Of a stretch of DNA of 64,000 nt, positions 44,801-56,607 are shown one piece after another. A program made the translations under genes and the position numbers. The DNA is from Rhynchopus euleeides (taxonomy: Eukaryota; Euglenozoa; Diplonemea; Diplonemida; Diplonemidae), in contig OY723315.1 of the NCBI GenBank assembly GCA_963210315.1, forward strand, positions 868,001 to 932,000. Reading direction: 5' to 3'. Numbering within the stretch: the stretch's first letter is position 1; every line of letters begins with the position of its first letter. Under the pieces are notes generated by a model. It was not told the DNA's origin. It saw only the letters and a list, made by a program, of their open reading frames with translations, and made no database searches.

Positions 44801-46707
44801 TTGCGTGAATCAACGTCGCACTCTTGTTCTGATTGTCTCGCATTCAGCATTGTTTTTGTGTGGGTACCCCGAGTTGGTAGGTGACAGTGTGGAACCGAGT
44901 GCAGCTGGTGTCAAGAAGTCAACACGCCTCGAATGTTGCCCCCTCCATTATCTGTGGGAGGGGAATGGGGTGAGTGCAGAAGGAAGGAAGAAATAGGGAA
45001 GTCACCCGGCCAAAGGAAAAGGCCCAAACATCGCACAGACCAAGAAAGCTCGAATTCTGATGGCACTCTCACACCTTGTGATGCCAGCGCGATTGAAAAT
45101 TATGCTCGACTTTGCTTCTGCACTCCTCTGCAACAGGCTGTATCTGGATTCTGTGATCAGGGTCCCAAGAATGTGGCGAGTGTTATCATGTCGCTGTGGC
45201 AATTATCCCAGCAAGGGACCGCAGCATATCCCGTTCAGTGTGATGTGCGCGGACTCAAGGGTTGAATCCCACACCCGACAGAACTGATGCGCTCCCTCCA
45301 AAGAGTCAACCTCACGAACAGCCAGGTGGCAGCGAAACCATCCTGTGCCCGCACTGAATCTGACCCGTGTGCCAGGCAGCAGCCGTGCCGCTGCCTCTGG
45401 TGATTCGTGAGTGCTGAAACAAATCGCAACCATGAATACTGTCAAGCTGTATCAACATGCTGTGACAGCAAGCCCATGTGATGCGTACCTACTGCACTTT
45501 TCCCCTTGACCTACCTCCCCCTTTTTTTTGTCATTTGTCATTCTTCAGTCGTATTTTCCCTTCTTCCTTTGGCACACATTGCAGACATCTTCCTGTGGGG
45601 AGGGTCAGAGTACACCTGCCATCACACCAAACAAACACCAACCCAGAGAGAACCTTTTTTTTGTCACAGTCAACACTCCAGCTTTGTGTTTTTGGATCTT
45701 TCGATCCCTCAGACCCGCCACACACACTTCACCGGCGTGGTCAGTACCCTAGCAATACGTACGCTACACAAATTCTGGTTTCAAGACACACCCTCTCTCT
45801 CCTGACACAACGCTGTTGTGACATCTTGGACAAGCAATAGCATCCTTCCTACGTCGTGACGTATACTCCAAGATCATCAACAAGTTTCACTTGTGTTTGG
45901 CATGCACCCGAACCTCAACTGCGCTGGGACGCCTCGAGAAGCCAACAGGCTCCTCGCCTTGTTCGCTCTTTGTCGCACCCGACTCGATCGATTGTGATGA
46001 CCTGCAGATGTCCGCTGAGAAGGCTTCCTGACAACCCTTCGCTGTGCCTCGAGCTTCTGCACGGGCGACCTCCGACTGTGGCCGTGTCGCCCGTGTCAGA
46101 GCACCTCGCCAGGGGTCTTGGGCAACGAAGAGGTGTGAGCCCTCAGAAGGCAGGTTGGGCGGTTGATTGTAGAGCGTGTGAGTGGTTCGTGTGCCGGGCG
46201 GCAGCGGCAGCGGAATCCCCCTCCGAGTGTGGGTCGAGGGCGTGGTGGTGGTGGTGGTGGGGAGGGGGAGGGGCACTGCCATGGCGCGCGGTGTGGGGGG
46301 GCATGGGGCCCCCTCGCCGTGCAGGGTCAAGAGCAACGTCAGTAGCAGCCTGGAAGAGGCCCGAGTCCCCAGTCTCCCCTGTGCAGCCCCCAACCCCCTC
46401 TCCGCAGTTCAAGGTCGATGCCGACGCCGTCAGGTCAAGTTTGAGTCATCGGGTGATGGACAACCGGGGTTTGAACGAGACTGCACTGAATGTCGCCTCA
46501 TATCGTTTGTTCACTAGTATACACATGGCTTTCCCGAGGGAGGAAGCCGTTCAGGGGAGGCGTGACTTTTAGCGTGACGTCACGCACATCGTCAAGTGCG
46601 CCGCCATCATGCCCCTCATTGGGGAGCGGGTCGAATTCTGTGGCAGCCTCGTTCGTGATGTTGTCGGCATCGTTCTTGCGTTGAGCTTTCACAGGCACAG
46701 CCGTGTA
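41804..46707. repeat. Tandem duplication unit 2 (4,904 bp)
   Basis: Second unit, essentially the same as unit 1 through gene and spacer at a constant offset of 4,904 bp. Near-identity in non-coding spacer means the duplication is very recent or maintained by conversion; an assembly artefact must also be considered. Confidence 0.95.
41959..42852 (+). CDS. EGF-like type I membrane protein, tandem copy C2
   Basis: Encodes the same 297-residue protein as C1, with the same acceptor-to-start distance (CTGCAG ending 41,912). The 3' flank is also identical, so all regulatory sequence visible here is shared. The copy is intact; duplication would raise dosage rather than diversity. Confidence 0.88.
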   Translation: MQHMKLALAVLVFGAVSAVAQDAPIDDTVAPDTVAPTPVPSTATFCNRDRHCSFLGDVNATCVADQCMCTTGHDGDLCQFKDGNASTTLIRLNLVVSLPAVVCDLLQLEELRTLILARLAEKVVTVISFTRSCGSVTLITDIEINPSEAATVISNAADAIKTSIVEKSAYTNITDVADVPMSVLPSQSASNGEVCTANAVNTIVAYDNRCIVLECSVGYTLSTFTVGNKDFYACTLTQTRGLEGDDDLSGAAIAAIVVGAVFLTVVVGMLLFFVCMKKDESVQNEPYTEENKAVETA

Positions 46708-46862
46708 TCCGTCGGGGGGGTGGGTTGTCGTTGATCGGAAACAAAGTGAAGGGGTGGTGGAGGAGGCATTGCTGCGGACACGCATGGACACACACCCACA
46801 CACACCTTCCCTGCAGGACCTTAGTCACACCGTTCGTATCTTCCTTTTTACCAACTAACATC

Positions 46863-47756
46863 ATGCAGCACATGAAGCTCGCTCTCGCCGTGCTGGTGTT
46901 CGGGGCCGTCTCGGCCGTGGCCCAGGACGCCCCGATCGACGACACGGTCGCGCCCGACACGGTTGCGCCCACGCCCGTGCCCTCGACCGCCACGTTCTGC
47001 AACAGGGACAGGCACTGCTCGTTCCTGGGTGACGTCAACGCGACGTGCGTGGCCGATCAGTGCATGTGCACCACTGGCCACGACGGTGACCTGTGCCAGT
47101 TCAAGGACGGGAACGCCTCGACCACTCTGATCCGCCTGAACCTGGTGGTTTCGCTGCCCGCCGTGGTGTGCGACCTGCTGCAGCTTGAGGAGCTGAGGAC
47201 GCTGATCCTGGCGAGGCTCGCGGAGAAGGTTGTGACGGTCATCAGCTTCACCAGGTCGTGCGGGTCTGTGACCCTCATTACGGACATCGAGATCAACCCC
47301 AGCGAGGCGGCGACGGTCATCAGCAACGCCGCTGACGCCATCAAGACGTCCATCGTGGAGAAGAGCGCGTACACCAACATCACCGACGTGGCGGACGTGC
47401 CTATGTCCGTGCTGCCCTCGCAGTCGGCCTCGAACGGGGAGGTGTGCACGGCCAACGCCGTGAACACCATCGTGGCGTACGACAACCGTTGCATTGTCCT
47501 GGAGTGCTCTGTGGGCTACACCCTGAGCACCTTCACGGTGGGCAACAAGGACTTCTACGCGTGCACGCTGACCCAGACCCGTGGCCTGGAGGGCGACGAC
47601 GACCTGTCGGGCGCCGCCATTGCCGCCATCGTGGTCGGTGCCGTCTTCCTGACCGTCGTGGTCGGCATGCTGCTCTTCTTCGTCTGCATGAAGAAGGACG
47701 AGTCCGTCCAGAACGAGCCGTACACGGAGGAGAACAAGGCTGTGGAGACGGCGTAA
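46863..47756 (+). CDS. EGF-like type I membrane protein, tandem copy C3
   Basis: Same 297-residue protein as C1 and C2, although the spacer further downstream in this unit has clearly diverged. The coding region therefore appears more conserved than the rest of the unit, which points to purifying selection or conversion focused on the gene. Acceptor CTGCAG ends at 46,816. Confidence 0.88.
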   Translation: MQHMKLALAVLVFGAVSAVAQDAPIDDTVAPDTVAPTPVPSTATFCNRDRHCSFLGDVNATCVADQCMCTTGHDGDLCQFKDGNASTTLIRLNLVVSLPAVVCDLLQLEELRTLILARLAEKVVTVISFTRSCGSVTLITDIEINPSEAATVISNAADAIKTSIVEKSAYTNITDVADVPMSVLPSQSASNGEVCTANAVNTIVAYDNRCIVLECSVGYTLSTFTVGNKDFYACTLTQTRGLEGDDDLSGAAIAAIVVGAVFLTVVVGMLLFFVCMKKDESVQNEPYTEENKAVETA

Positions 47757-48498
47757 GAAGTGTCCCGAATGGGGTGTCGAACCCATGTCTCCGGCGAGCA
47801 AGGTGGCGCTACCTGCCCTGACGCGTGATGCCGTCCACCCGCGACCATGCATCGGCCAGCGCTCGGAGCCCTCGATCTGGCGTCACTCCCGCCTGCGCTG
47901 TCAGCCTCCAGCTTGACAACAGAACGAAATATGTTTTGTTGAAAATCGCAGAAAAAGTAGCAAAAAAAACAGGGTCTGTGTAGTAGCCCAGCTCTCGCAG
48001 TGCTCGTGATTGTCGACATCAAAAAAAACCAAAAAAAACAATGGCGGGAGTGGTGGGGGGGGGAAGGGGGTGTGGTGTGGGCGACAGCGACGAGAGGAGT
48101 GAACTGAGAAGAAATCGAACGAAAATGAACACCTGAAGAGCAGGGCCACAAGTGGGGGTGGGTGGGTGGGCGTGTGCTGCACCTGCACGTGCCCAGCCCC
48201 ATCCCACCCCCTGCATTTGCTGGCATAGTTGTGCCGTCCCACAAAGCCCCCTCCATTGGGGGTGCGTGTGTGAGCGTGGCTTTGCTTTCGCTCAGTGGAA
48301 TTTTTGAATCTCGAGCCGCTGCCGCCACTCCCTCCCCCACCTTGCACCCTCCACGCTTCTGGAAGGAAAAAACATCCCTCTCACCCCCACCTCCCCCACC
48401 CAACCTTGATGGATTTGTGCCCTGTGTTGAGCGGTTGCGGGAACAATCCCTGGTCTGCAGAATCAGAAGTGTGGTTTTGTGCATTCATGCAAATGCAT

Positions 48499-49065
48499 CC
48501 TTTTTACAGTCTTTGGGTCTTTGCCATCGCAGTCTGTTAGGATCAGTTCGACACCACGAATCTCTCGATCCTGATTGCAGATGAGGAGGTCACGGCCAGT
48601 CGGTTTGGAGGAACTCCTCCTTGCAGGGAATTACAACATTTCCCCCCCGCCCCGACTCCTGAACACACTGCGTGCAACAAAATGGGAGGAGCTTGAAAAC
48701 ATTGTTCTACGATTTTCTGATTTGTTTTGGCTCGGGGGCTCCACAGATGCCGGCTATATCTTCCGGCGTCGGGTGTTTCTGGCTGCTACGACAACAACAA
48801 ATGAGATCATCACCTTCAATGTTTGGAATACCACAAGCGCCATCGTAGTGTATACGTGGGTGGGAGGACCAGTGACTCGCTGCGTCCTTCCCCCACAGCC
48901 GTGACCTTCTCTCGACCTGTTGATGGCTTCATCCGTAAGCAATACCGTCCATCGTTCTGAATCCATCCAATACTAGCGTCGTAGCTTAGTTTGCATTACT
49001 GCAACAGCTGAGGTCAACAACGTGGGAGAAAGGTTAAGGCCTTTCCACCCCTCCCCTGCTGGTTT
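48499..49065. other. Unit 3-specific replacement segment
   Basis: Here unit 3 carries about 560 bp that replace about 410 bp of spacer in units 1 and 2 (38,694-39,105). The segment holds a + strand frame of 109 codons (48,575-48,904) with fairly protein-like sequence (GLEELLLAGNYN, WEELENIVLRFSDLFW). No domain is recognised; it may be a gene fragment or chance. Confidence 0.35.
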
Positions 49066-50604
49066 GTGCTGGCAGGTGTGTCTCTGCACCTGTTCTCAAC
49101 AACACTCTCCCACCTTCATTAGTGATGGCTCGAAAGTTACTCTCTTCTGTCTTCGGATGGACAGATAATTGCCTCGGCTGCGCTGCTGTGTATTCAGTCT
49201 GCGCGGTGCAGGCCCTCGTGAGGAGCATCGCTTTTTCAAACCCCACCCGCCTATCTCTATGGGACGTCGCCGGGATTTTTTTTGCTGCCCCGGTATCCCT
49301 GCATTCTCTTTTTCTTCCGACATGTGTGATGGTGCCCTTTCTTCATCTCTTTATGATCCAACAATCATCAAAAAAAACAAAGCTTCCTCCTGTCCTGTCT
49401 GACATGGCTTTTTTTGTTGCGATGCCAGTCAGAACTGCCAATAAAGTGGGCAACTATCTGGATCTCCGTTTCTCATTTCCGTGGCTCTTGCGCCTCTCGC
49501 GTGCCTGCCGCACCAGTTCGAGTTTGTGATCTGCTCCCATTACTGCAGACCTGCATGTTGCCCTGTTCTGCTCCCTTAGGGCGATGCTCTTGCAAGTTTG
49601 CAGTCGCGACGTTGCTACACACTACTCGGTGGAGTGATCCATTGGGTAGGCCCTTGGTGGAGAGTAGACGAATGCCAATGCCTGCAGGATGCCACAGAAA
49701 GGTGGCTCTCTCTCTCTTCAGCAACTGCGGGCTTCTGCCGAGGGGTTTGCGTGAATCAACGTCGCACTCTTGTTCTGATTGTCTCGCATTCAGCATTGTT
49801 TTTGTGTGGGTACCCCGAGTTGGTAGGTGACAGTGTGGAACCGAGTGCAGCTGGTGTCAAGAAGTCAACACGCCTCGAATGTTGCCCCCTCCATTATCTG
49901 TGGGAGGGGAATGGGGTGAGTGCAGAAGGAAGGAAGAAATAGGGAAGTCACCCGGCCAAAGGAAAAGGCCCAAACATCGCACAGACCAAGAAAGCTCGAA
50001 TTCTGATGGCACTCTCACACCTTGTGATGCCAGCGCGATTGAAAATTATGCTCGACTTTGCTTCTGCACTCCTCTGCAACAGGCTGTATCTGGATTCTGT
50101 GATCAGGGTCCCAAGAATGTGGCGAGTGTTATCATGTCGCTGTGGCAATTATCCCAGCAAGGGACCGCAGCACATCCCGTTCAGTGTGATGTGCGCGGAC
50201 TCAAGGGTTGAATCCCACACCCGACAGAACTGATGCGCTCCCTCCAAAGAGTCAACCTCACGAACAGCCAGGTGGCAGCGAAACCATCCTGTGCCCGCAC
50301 TGAATCTGACCCGTGTGCCAGGCAGCAGCCGTGCCGCTGCCTCTGGTGATTCGTGAGCGCTGAAACAAATCGCAACCATGAATACTGTCAAGCTGTATCA
50401 ACATGCTGTGACAGCAAGCCCATGTGATGCGTACCTACTGCACTTTTCCCCTTGACCTACCTCCCCCTTTTTTTTGTCATTTGTCATTCTTCAGTCGTAT
50501 TTTCCCTTCTTCCTTTGGCACACATTGCAGACATCTTCCTGTGGGGAGGGTCAGAGTACACCTGCCAGCGCACCAAACAAACACCAACCCAGAGAGAACC
50601 TTTT

Positions 50605-52184
50605 TTTATGGCACATATCGCATTCGTTGTAGTGTGTCTTTCCTGAAGACCATTATAGCGTCTTTCAGAACTCAACCCTTCAAACTCAAAAGTTGTTTTC
50701 TCAAGCCGTACGATATTCTTGACCCGTTGGGTCCAGGCTCCTCCCTTGCTCAACATGTACAGCAGATTCAAAGAACGGCCGTTCCAAAAAGGGCCGAATT
50801 AGCACTCTCTGATCCCCAACCGCACCACAAAAAAAATTGGCGAAAATGCATTTCCCCCCCTTCCCCCACACAGACACCAACAACAGACAGAATCGTGAAA
50901 CACCTCCCCTGTCTGTGAGGGTGTATATGTGATTCATTTTTTTTCTTTTTTGAGTTTTGTTCGGCCAGCGTCACCAACAGCCCGGCTTTTTTTTTGGAGC
51001 TACTGTTTTTTTACCCCCTCCGACCCCCCCCCCCCCCCTTTGCGCCCACCTCCCGTTTTTTTGGCATATCTCCCAGTTTGTACTCAGCATTTCTGTTTTG
51101 TTGAAGACAAATTATGCAGATATGAGTTTGGCTGCGACAGTCTTGTTGTGGCCCCAAGCGTTAATGAACAGGTGAAATACCAGTTGCACTGGGGTACTAC
51201 ACACGTCGTTTTTTGCCTTGTATTGTCCTGGTGGGTTTTTTTATTCCATAAAACATCAACATTTGTCTAAAGAAATGAATAGTGATGCACGGATGTACAT
51301 CAATTGCCATCGCCGGTGTGAACACCCCCGTTGATTGTTTCTTTAGGATTACGATCTGAATACTGTATCTTAGCAGGCAGGCAGGCCTATTTGCCTGTCG
51401 CTGCATCATGTTGATTTTGGCAACTCCAAGTAGATGAGCCAAAAAAAAGATCGATGCCTATCATTCGCTACCAGGAGCGAAGTTTTGCCAAACCCTGTTG
51501 CCGTTGTTAGTCTGTCTCTTTTCTACCCAAGAAGGGCGTGACGAGGAATGTACGGAGAACAACCTCTTTGGTATGAACAGCGGTCATGTGAGGGGCGTAA
51601 GGTTTCGTTGACAGTCATCACCAACATCGCCCGGAAGGATCCGTCCCTCCAAACATGTGCGGTTGGTGTAACACTGTATCTGGTAACAGGCACCCCCCCC
51701 CCCCACACACACACCTCCAAAGCCGACGCAGCCGAATTATCATGGGAAAACAATACTGAAAAACTGAAAACCCCCTCCCCCTCCCTGCAGTAGTCGCGCC
51801 CCCCTTCCCCCCCAGGGCATTGTCTGACATAACCGACATCGCTTTTCCGCCGCAGCCACCACCACCCCCCTATGAGCAAGCTTATGAGGTGTGTTCTGTC
51901 CTGTCGGTCCAGCAGTGTCTCGATTGGGCCGAAGGCCCAGCTTCTGGATTTTGTTCTTGAAACCGGTCGCTGTTTGGCAAGCTGATCTGATCTATTTGCC
52001 ACCATCGGGCCTCGCCACGACACTGCCGCCGCCATCACCACCACCACCACCGCCACCGCCAATTCTCAGTTTTACGGCCGAAGCTCAGATCAACACAGCC
52101 TCGCCCCCTCTGTGGAACCGGCCTTTCCTGCTGTGCCTGCTGCCCCTTGGCCTGCCAACAGGAAGCCTTTCCCCCACCCGAACT
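50605..52184. other. Intergenic region between the array and gene D
   Basis: No supported gene. Poly-C tracts at 51,025-51,042 and 51,692-51,705; (CCA/CCG)n-type repeats at 52,030-52,060. A CCAACAG acceptor ending at 52,161 precedes gene D by 23 bases. Confidence 0.4.
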
Positions 52185-53105
52185 ATGTCCGTCGCGAAGC
52201 TTTCTTTTGTGGTTGCCCTGTGTGCCGTGTGCGCGTCAGGTGCTGATCTGCTGGACAACACGCCTGCCGATGGCGCGACTGACACAAAGTACTGCGTCAA
52301 CGATGCGGGGTGCACTTGGAACGGCGACAGCGGTGCGACGTGCCTCGTCGCCACTGGGCTCTGCGAGTGCTCTGCGGAGTACACCGGGGATTACTGCCAG
52401 AGTGCGGTGGGTGGGGCGCCGACGCCCCCGCCGTCGCGGGTGACGCGCTACAACTTCCTGATCACCTTCCTGGAGGCTGTGTGCAACTCGGAGGAGATCG
52501 CAACCCTGCTCCAGCAGACGAGGGCCAACCTGCTCGCGCGTGGGATCAGCGCTGTCCTGCGTGCCCTGTGCGGCTCCGTCAGCCTCAACATCGATGTCGA
52601 GTCGGAGCTCCAGAACGTCGACACGCTCGTGTCCCAAATCACCACCGCCGTCAAGGCGGCAGCCGTTGCACAGGCTAACTTCACGAAGGTTGACGAGACG
52701 TCGGTGCTGGACGTCTCTGTGTCCCCTGCCCAGACCTCCGTGGAGGCGGTGCCGCTGTGCGCCTCCAACGCTGTGAACACCGTCTACACCTATGACAAGC
52801 GCTGCATCATTGCCGAGTGTGCGGTGGGCTACACCGCCACGGTGATCAACACCACCGACAGCAAGCAGACCATGGTGTGCCTCTCTGACACAAGGTCAGT
52901 CACTAGCGACGACGACGACCTCAGCGATGCCTCCATTGCCGCCCTCGTCATCGGGAGCGTCTTCGTTGTTGTCGTCTTCGTGGCCCTGCTTTATTTCCTG
53001 CTTGTGAAGCGTGGCGAGAGTGGTGACGACGCCCTGGAGGAGAGCAAGAACGAGCCTTATGTGGAGGAGGCTGCGGAAGACGGGCCCGTTGATGTTCTCG
53101 TCTGA
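52185..53105 (+). CDS. EGF-like type I membrane protein, family member D
   Basis: A 306-residue surface-family protein. The frame is open upstream to 51,891 through a Pro-rich stretch, but the ATG at 52185 begins the signal peptide (MSVAKLSFVVALCAVCASGA). EGF-like module with Cys 37, 43, 53, 60, 62 and 71, core GDSGATC. Middle domain: CGSVSLNIDVES. Distal Cys cluster at 192-232 with CIIAECAVGY. Acidic SDDDDLSD (241-248), transmembrane helix about 250-274, tail KNEPYVEEAAEDG (288-300), ending VDVLV. It shares the tail motif with B and C and the hydrophobic Val terminus with B. Sequons at NFT 165 and NTT 222. Ligand and partners unknown. Confidence 0.86.
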   Translation: MSVAKLSFVVALCAVCASGADLLDNTPADGATDTKYCVNDAGCTWNGDSGATCLVATGLCECSAEYTGDYCQSAVGGAPTPPPSRVTRYNFLITFLEAVCNSEEIATLLQQTRANLLARGISAVLRALCGSVSLNIDVESELQNVDTLVSQITTAVKAAAVAQANFTKVDETSVLDVSVSPAQTSVEAVPLCASNAVNTVYTYDKRCIIAECAVGYTATVINTTDSKQTMVCLSDTRSVTSDDDDLSDASIAALVIGSVFVVVVFVALLYFLLVKRGESGDDALEESKNEPYVEEAAEDGPVDVLV

Positions 53106-56100
53106 GGCCTGTGTGGCCCCCCCCCTCGCCCCCCTCGTCTCACAGTGGCTTCAGGAGTGTCAAGGAATGGCAAGCCGCCTGAAGAGCAGCGCGCTTGGTG
53201 CGTTCTCCACTGCTTTAAAAATATTACCCACGTGCGTGTGTTGTTGAATGATGTAAAAGTCATTCCAGAAAGAAAGGAACCTCACCCCCCCCCCCCCCCC
53301 CCCGGGAAGCATCGGGAAACCGTACTCCCTCCTCCAAGTGAATCAGGATGTGCGACGCATGTAAAACCACATGTGGCGCGCTCCTGCTCCCCCACCCTCC
53401 CCCAGGAAAGTAAAAACTTCACGACAGCTCCGAATGGAAATAGTTAGCCCACTCTCCCAGCTCGGACTCGCTTCCCTCTCTTGGGCACATTTTTTTTTTG
53501 CGAATCGTCGATCAGAAAAAAAATTGTCCTGTTCTGTACGTCATGGCAATCACCTCCAAGGCCACCCTGTATCCCGCTCCGTTTGCGTGAGTATCGTGGT
53601 TCCCCTCTCGCGTGATATACTTTTGTCGATGGGCTCACGAATCCCACCGCCTCTCAACCCTTCCCCCCTCCCCCCCTTTCACAGTGAAGGGTGCTCCCTT
53701 CTACCTCTATTTCACTACCCCCCCCCACCTTTCACAGTATGCATGCCAGGATCGGTGCCGTGAAAGAACAACGTGCTTGTATCATGATCAGTCAAACCTG
53801 GGCATGCACCCCCCTCTCACTATCTCACTATTTGGCCCGCGTCCCTTCATCAGGTCGCAATGCAATAGCCTTGTGTGTAGTGAAGTGTATCCTCTTCATC
53901 TGTCCACACCGTCATCTGCTGTGTATGCAGTGAAGCAGGTGGGTTCCGATATGCGCGACAAAGATGGAGATCGGTCTCACGGGTCGTATATCTTTGAGAG
54001 TTCGCCAAACTAGGGGAACCTTTCTGTGCCTTTAGCTGGATGTCTCCGCTTCACGCCACCTCTTCATCGGACTGAGGGGGGGTTGGTGTGGACTCGCGAT
54101 TGGTGTGGGATCGCGCCAGGCCTCCCTTTCAACAAGGCAAAGTTTCGGCAGCGATACGTTGTCACATTTTGCTGCCACTTCACGAATCATCGGGGGATGG
54201 ATGGGGGCACGGTGAGTAGTATTTTTTTGCCGGCGGAATCCGACTTTCATTCTCCCTTCCACTCTCTCACAGTATGCCGTTGGCGATGTTGGATTAGCGG
54301 ACCTGCATCGTACAGAAAGTCCACGAAAGACTAACAAGCACGAGAACTGATACGCTATCCGATATGCCACGACTGGCTGCGGCTGCTCCTCCCTAAGCAA
54401 CGGTTTCTCTCTGCACAGGCGTCACCTGGATGCAACCCGCCCCGCCACATCTTTTCTTCTTCCTCTCTCGGATATCCACACCACCCTGCCCGACCCCCTG
54501 ACTGACGCCCCTTTCAGCCAACACTTTTTCCTAACCCTGTGGCTGTTCGACGGCCGTCATCCCGCTGGGTTCCCAGGGGACGCAGTGGTCGGTGTGGCTT
54601 TTGCCTTGTTGGATTTGCCTCGGTTTCTTCTCCCTCTCTCTCTCTCTCTCTCCACTGATCCACTGCACATTCCCACCCCCCCACCCCACAACATCAAAAC
54701 GAAGCCACATCAAAATATTCCCCGACTCAGCAGAGACAAGGGGAGGCAGACGGTAATGCCACCAGGGTAGAATGACTCGCGAAGCCGCCCCACACCACCC
54801 CCATCTCACAGGAGGGTCTGCAGTGAGCTCCATAAATTCGTTCAAAAAATTGTGGGGGAAGGGACTGCTGGAGTATCTTAATGTGTGGCCTTTCACATCG
54901 TCTGCACGTTGGGGTGTGGAGCGTGGGTGACGGGACTCACTGCACCATCATCAGCAGGAAGTGTCGTGTGGAAGCGCCGGCGCAAAAGGGAACAAAGGAA
55001 ACCGGAATCAAAAATCAGAAGGAAGCGCTTATCAAAAAAGCGCACCCGGCACCTCCGCCCCTCAGGTGCCCCCGTTTCGTTCTCTCCGACAAAAACCGTG
55101 CCAAAAAAAAACATGCGACACCCCCTCTTGTCGCTAGGGCACAGATCACTTTCCTGCACAACCTGCACCTCTTTCAGAGCGAAGGCCTCTGCTGTGGACA
55201 TTTTGCTAAGCCTGCTCCGTCATGTGGGCTCGCGTCAATGCCCCACCCGCTCTCTCCCCCCACCCCCCACCCTTTCCCTTGAACCGCACCACGCGATGGT
55301 CGGGTGTCGAACCATGGGTGCATCTCACCCGAGTGGAGCCGGCCCGGCTATGCGATGAGTCGAAGGACAACTCGCCGGCCCGGCTAGTCATGGCAACTTC
55401 CCGAACCCCGCCTCTTGTGGAGCAGGCCGATGCCAACAGAGCTGTGTGGTGGCATTCGCTCTGCGTCTCTGTGTCACTTGACAGCCAGTTTTGTGAGGTG
55501 ACCCCCCCTGAGCGAATGCCACCTGTGGGTGTCCACCCTCCGTTCTGTTGTGCCCCACTTAACGGCCTGAATGTGAATGTTGTGTGCGGGCATTGCCATG
55601 TGTTCTGAACTGATGCACATGGTTTTGCTGGCAGCGTCCCTTTTCTTTGCGCTTCACCGGATACCCCCCCCCCCCCCGGGTCTCCCAGCAAAGAAGACTG
55701 TTTGGGCAGCCGCATGCGTTCAGCCCACACAGCGCACAAGACAAGCCCCCCACTCTCACCCCTTTGTATGAGGGGCTACCCTTTGTGGGCTTCTCCTGCC
55801 CCCACGGTGGTATTGCCTGATGCCTCCTCATTTGTTTACCTGCAAAAATGACGGCTGAGGGCGGGGGGGGGGGGGTGAGGTGTGTGAGCTGGATCGCGAT
55901 GCATATCTCCTATGGTCACATCAAGCGTTGTGCACCGACTCTTTGTGCGAATTGCTGTGTGTTGTGTGCGTCACCCATCTGGTCTGAGACGGGCGAGGGA
56001 TTTTCTCCTCTAAACAGGAGGAAATATACAATAAAACGCGCCGTTTTTGACACCGTAGTTTAGTGAAGACACTGAGGCGAAGAACTGTGTGGCTTCGCCA

Positions 56101-56607
56101 GTTAGGTTATCCTGGCAGGTCCACTGGGAACAGTGGATCGGCATACCATCGACATCATCGACAAATAAATACATTACTGACTTCTCCCAAATGACAGACA
56201 CACGTACACTCGACACACCTCCCACTTCCTCCCACCTGCATCGTGAATACTTCAAAGTGAACATGGTAGCTCCCAAACGGAGCAACTAAGCCAACTATCC
56301 CCTCTCCAAAATTTTACAAAGAATGGCCTGTCAAGTGCCCAATTCCGACCGGCTGTCTGCTACATCTAAGCAGAAGCCAGGATTGGCATCCCTCCCAGAC
56401 AGAGCGGCTCGGTGTGGGTGGCCTGTTGTCCCACAGCATCAGTTGATGGCATCACACAATTGGAGGTGGTCCACACTCATGGCGGTGCTGCCCTCTCCTG
56501 CCCTCCCCTGATTTGCGATTTTTGCTTCAAGCCATGTCGCGTGTTGCTGTTTCGGAGTTCACACACCATCCTACAGAATATAGCCCACACTCGGGCTGCT
56601 TATAGAT
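53106..56607. other. Intergenic region between genes D and E
   Basis: A 3.5-kb stretch with no supported gene on either strand. Poly-C tracts at 53,286-53,303 and 55,666-55,678, and a (CT)n run at 54,632-54,652. An acceptor-like CCATCCTACAG ends at 56,576, 31 bases before the next start. Confidence 0.4.

Larger units (their letters stand above)
46708..50604. repeat. Tandem duplication unit 3 (partial, diverged spacer)
   Basis: Third unit, matching units 1 and 2 from 46,708 to about 48,498, then interrupted by a different segment of about 560 bp. It resumes near 49,070 with several small changes and a deletion of about 120 bp around 49,270, and ends at about 50,604 after AGAGAACCTTTTTTT. The last kilobase of the unit (equivalent to about 45,660-46,707) is missing. 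Confidence 0.93.
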
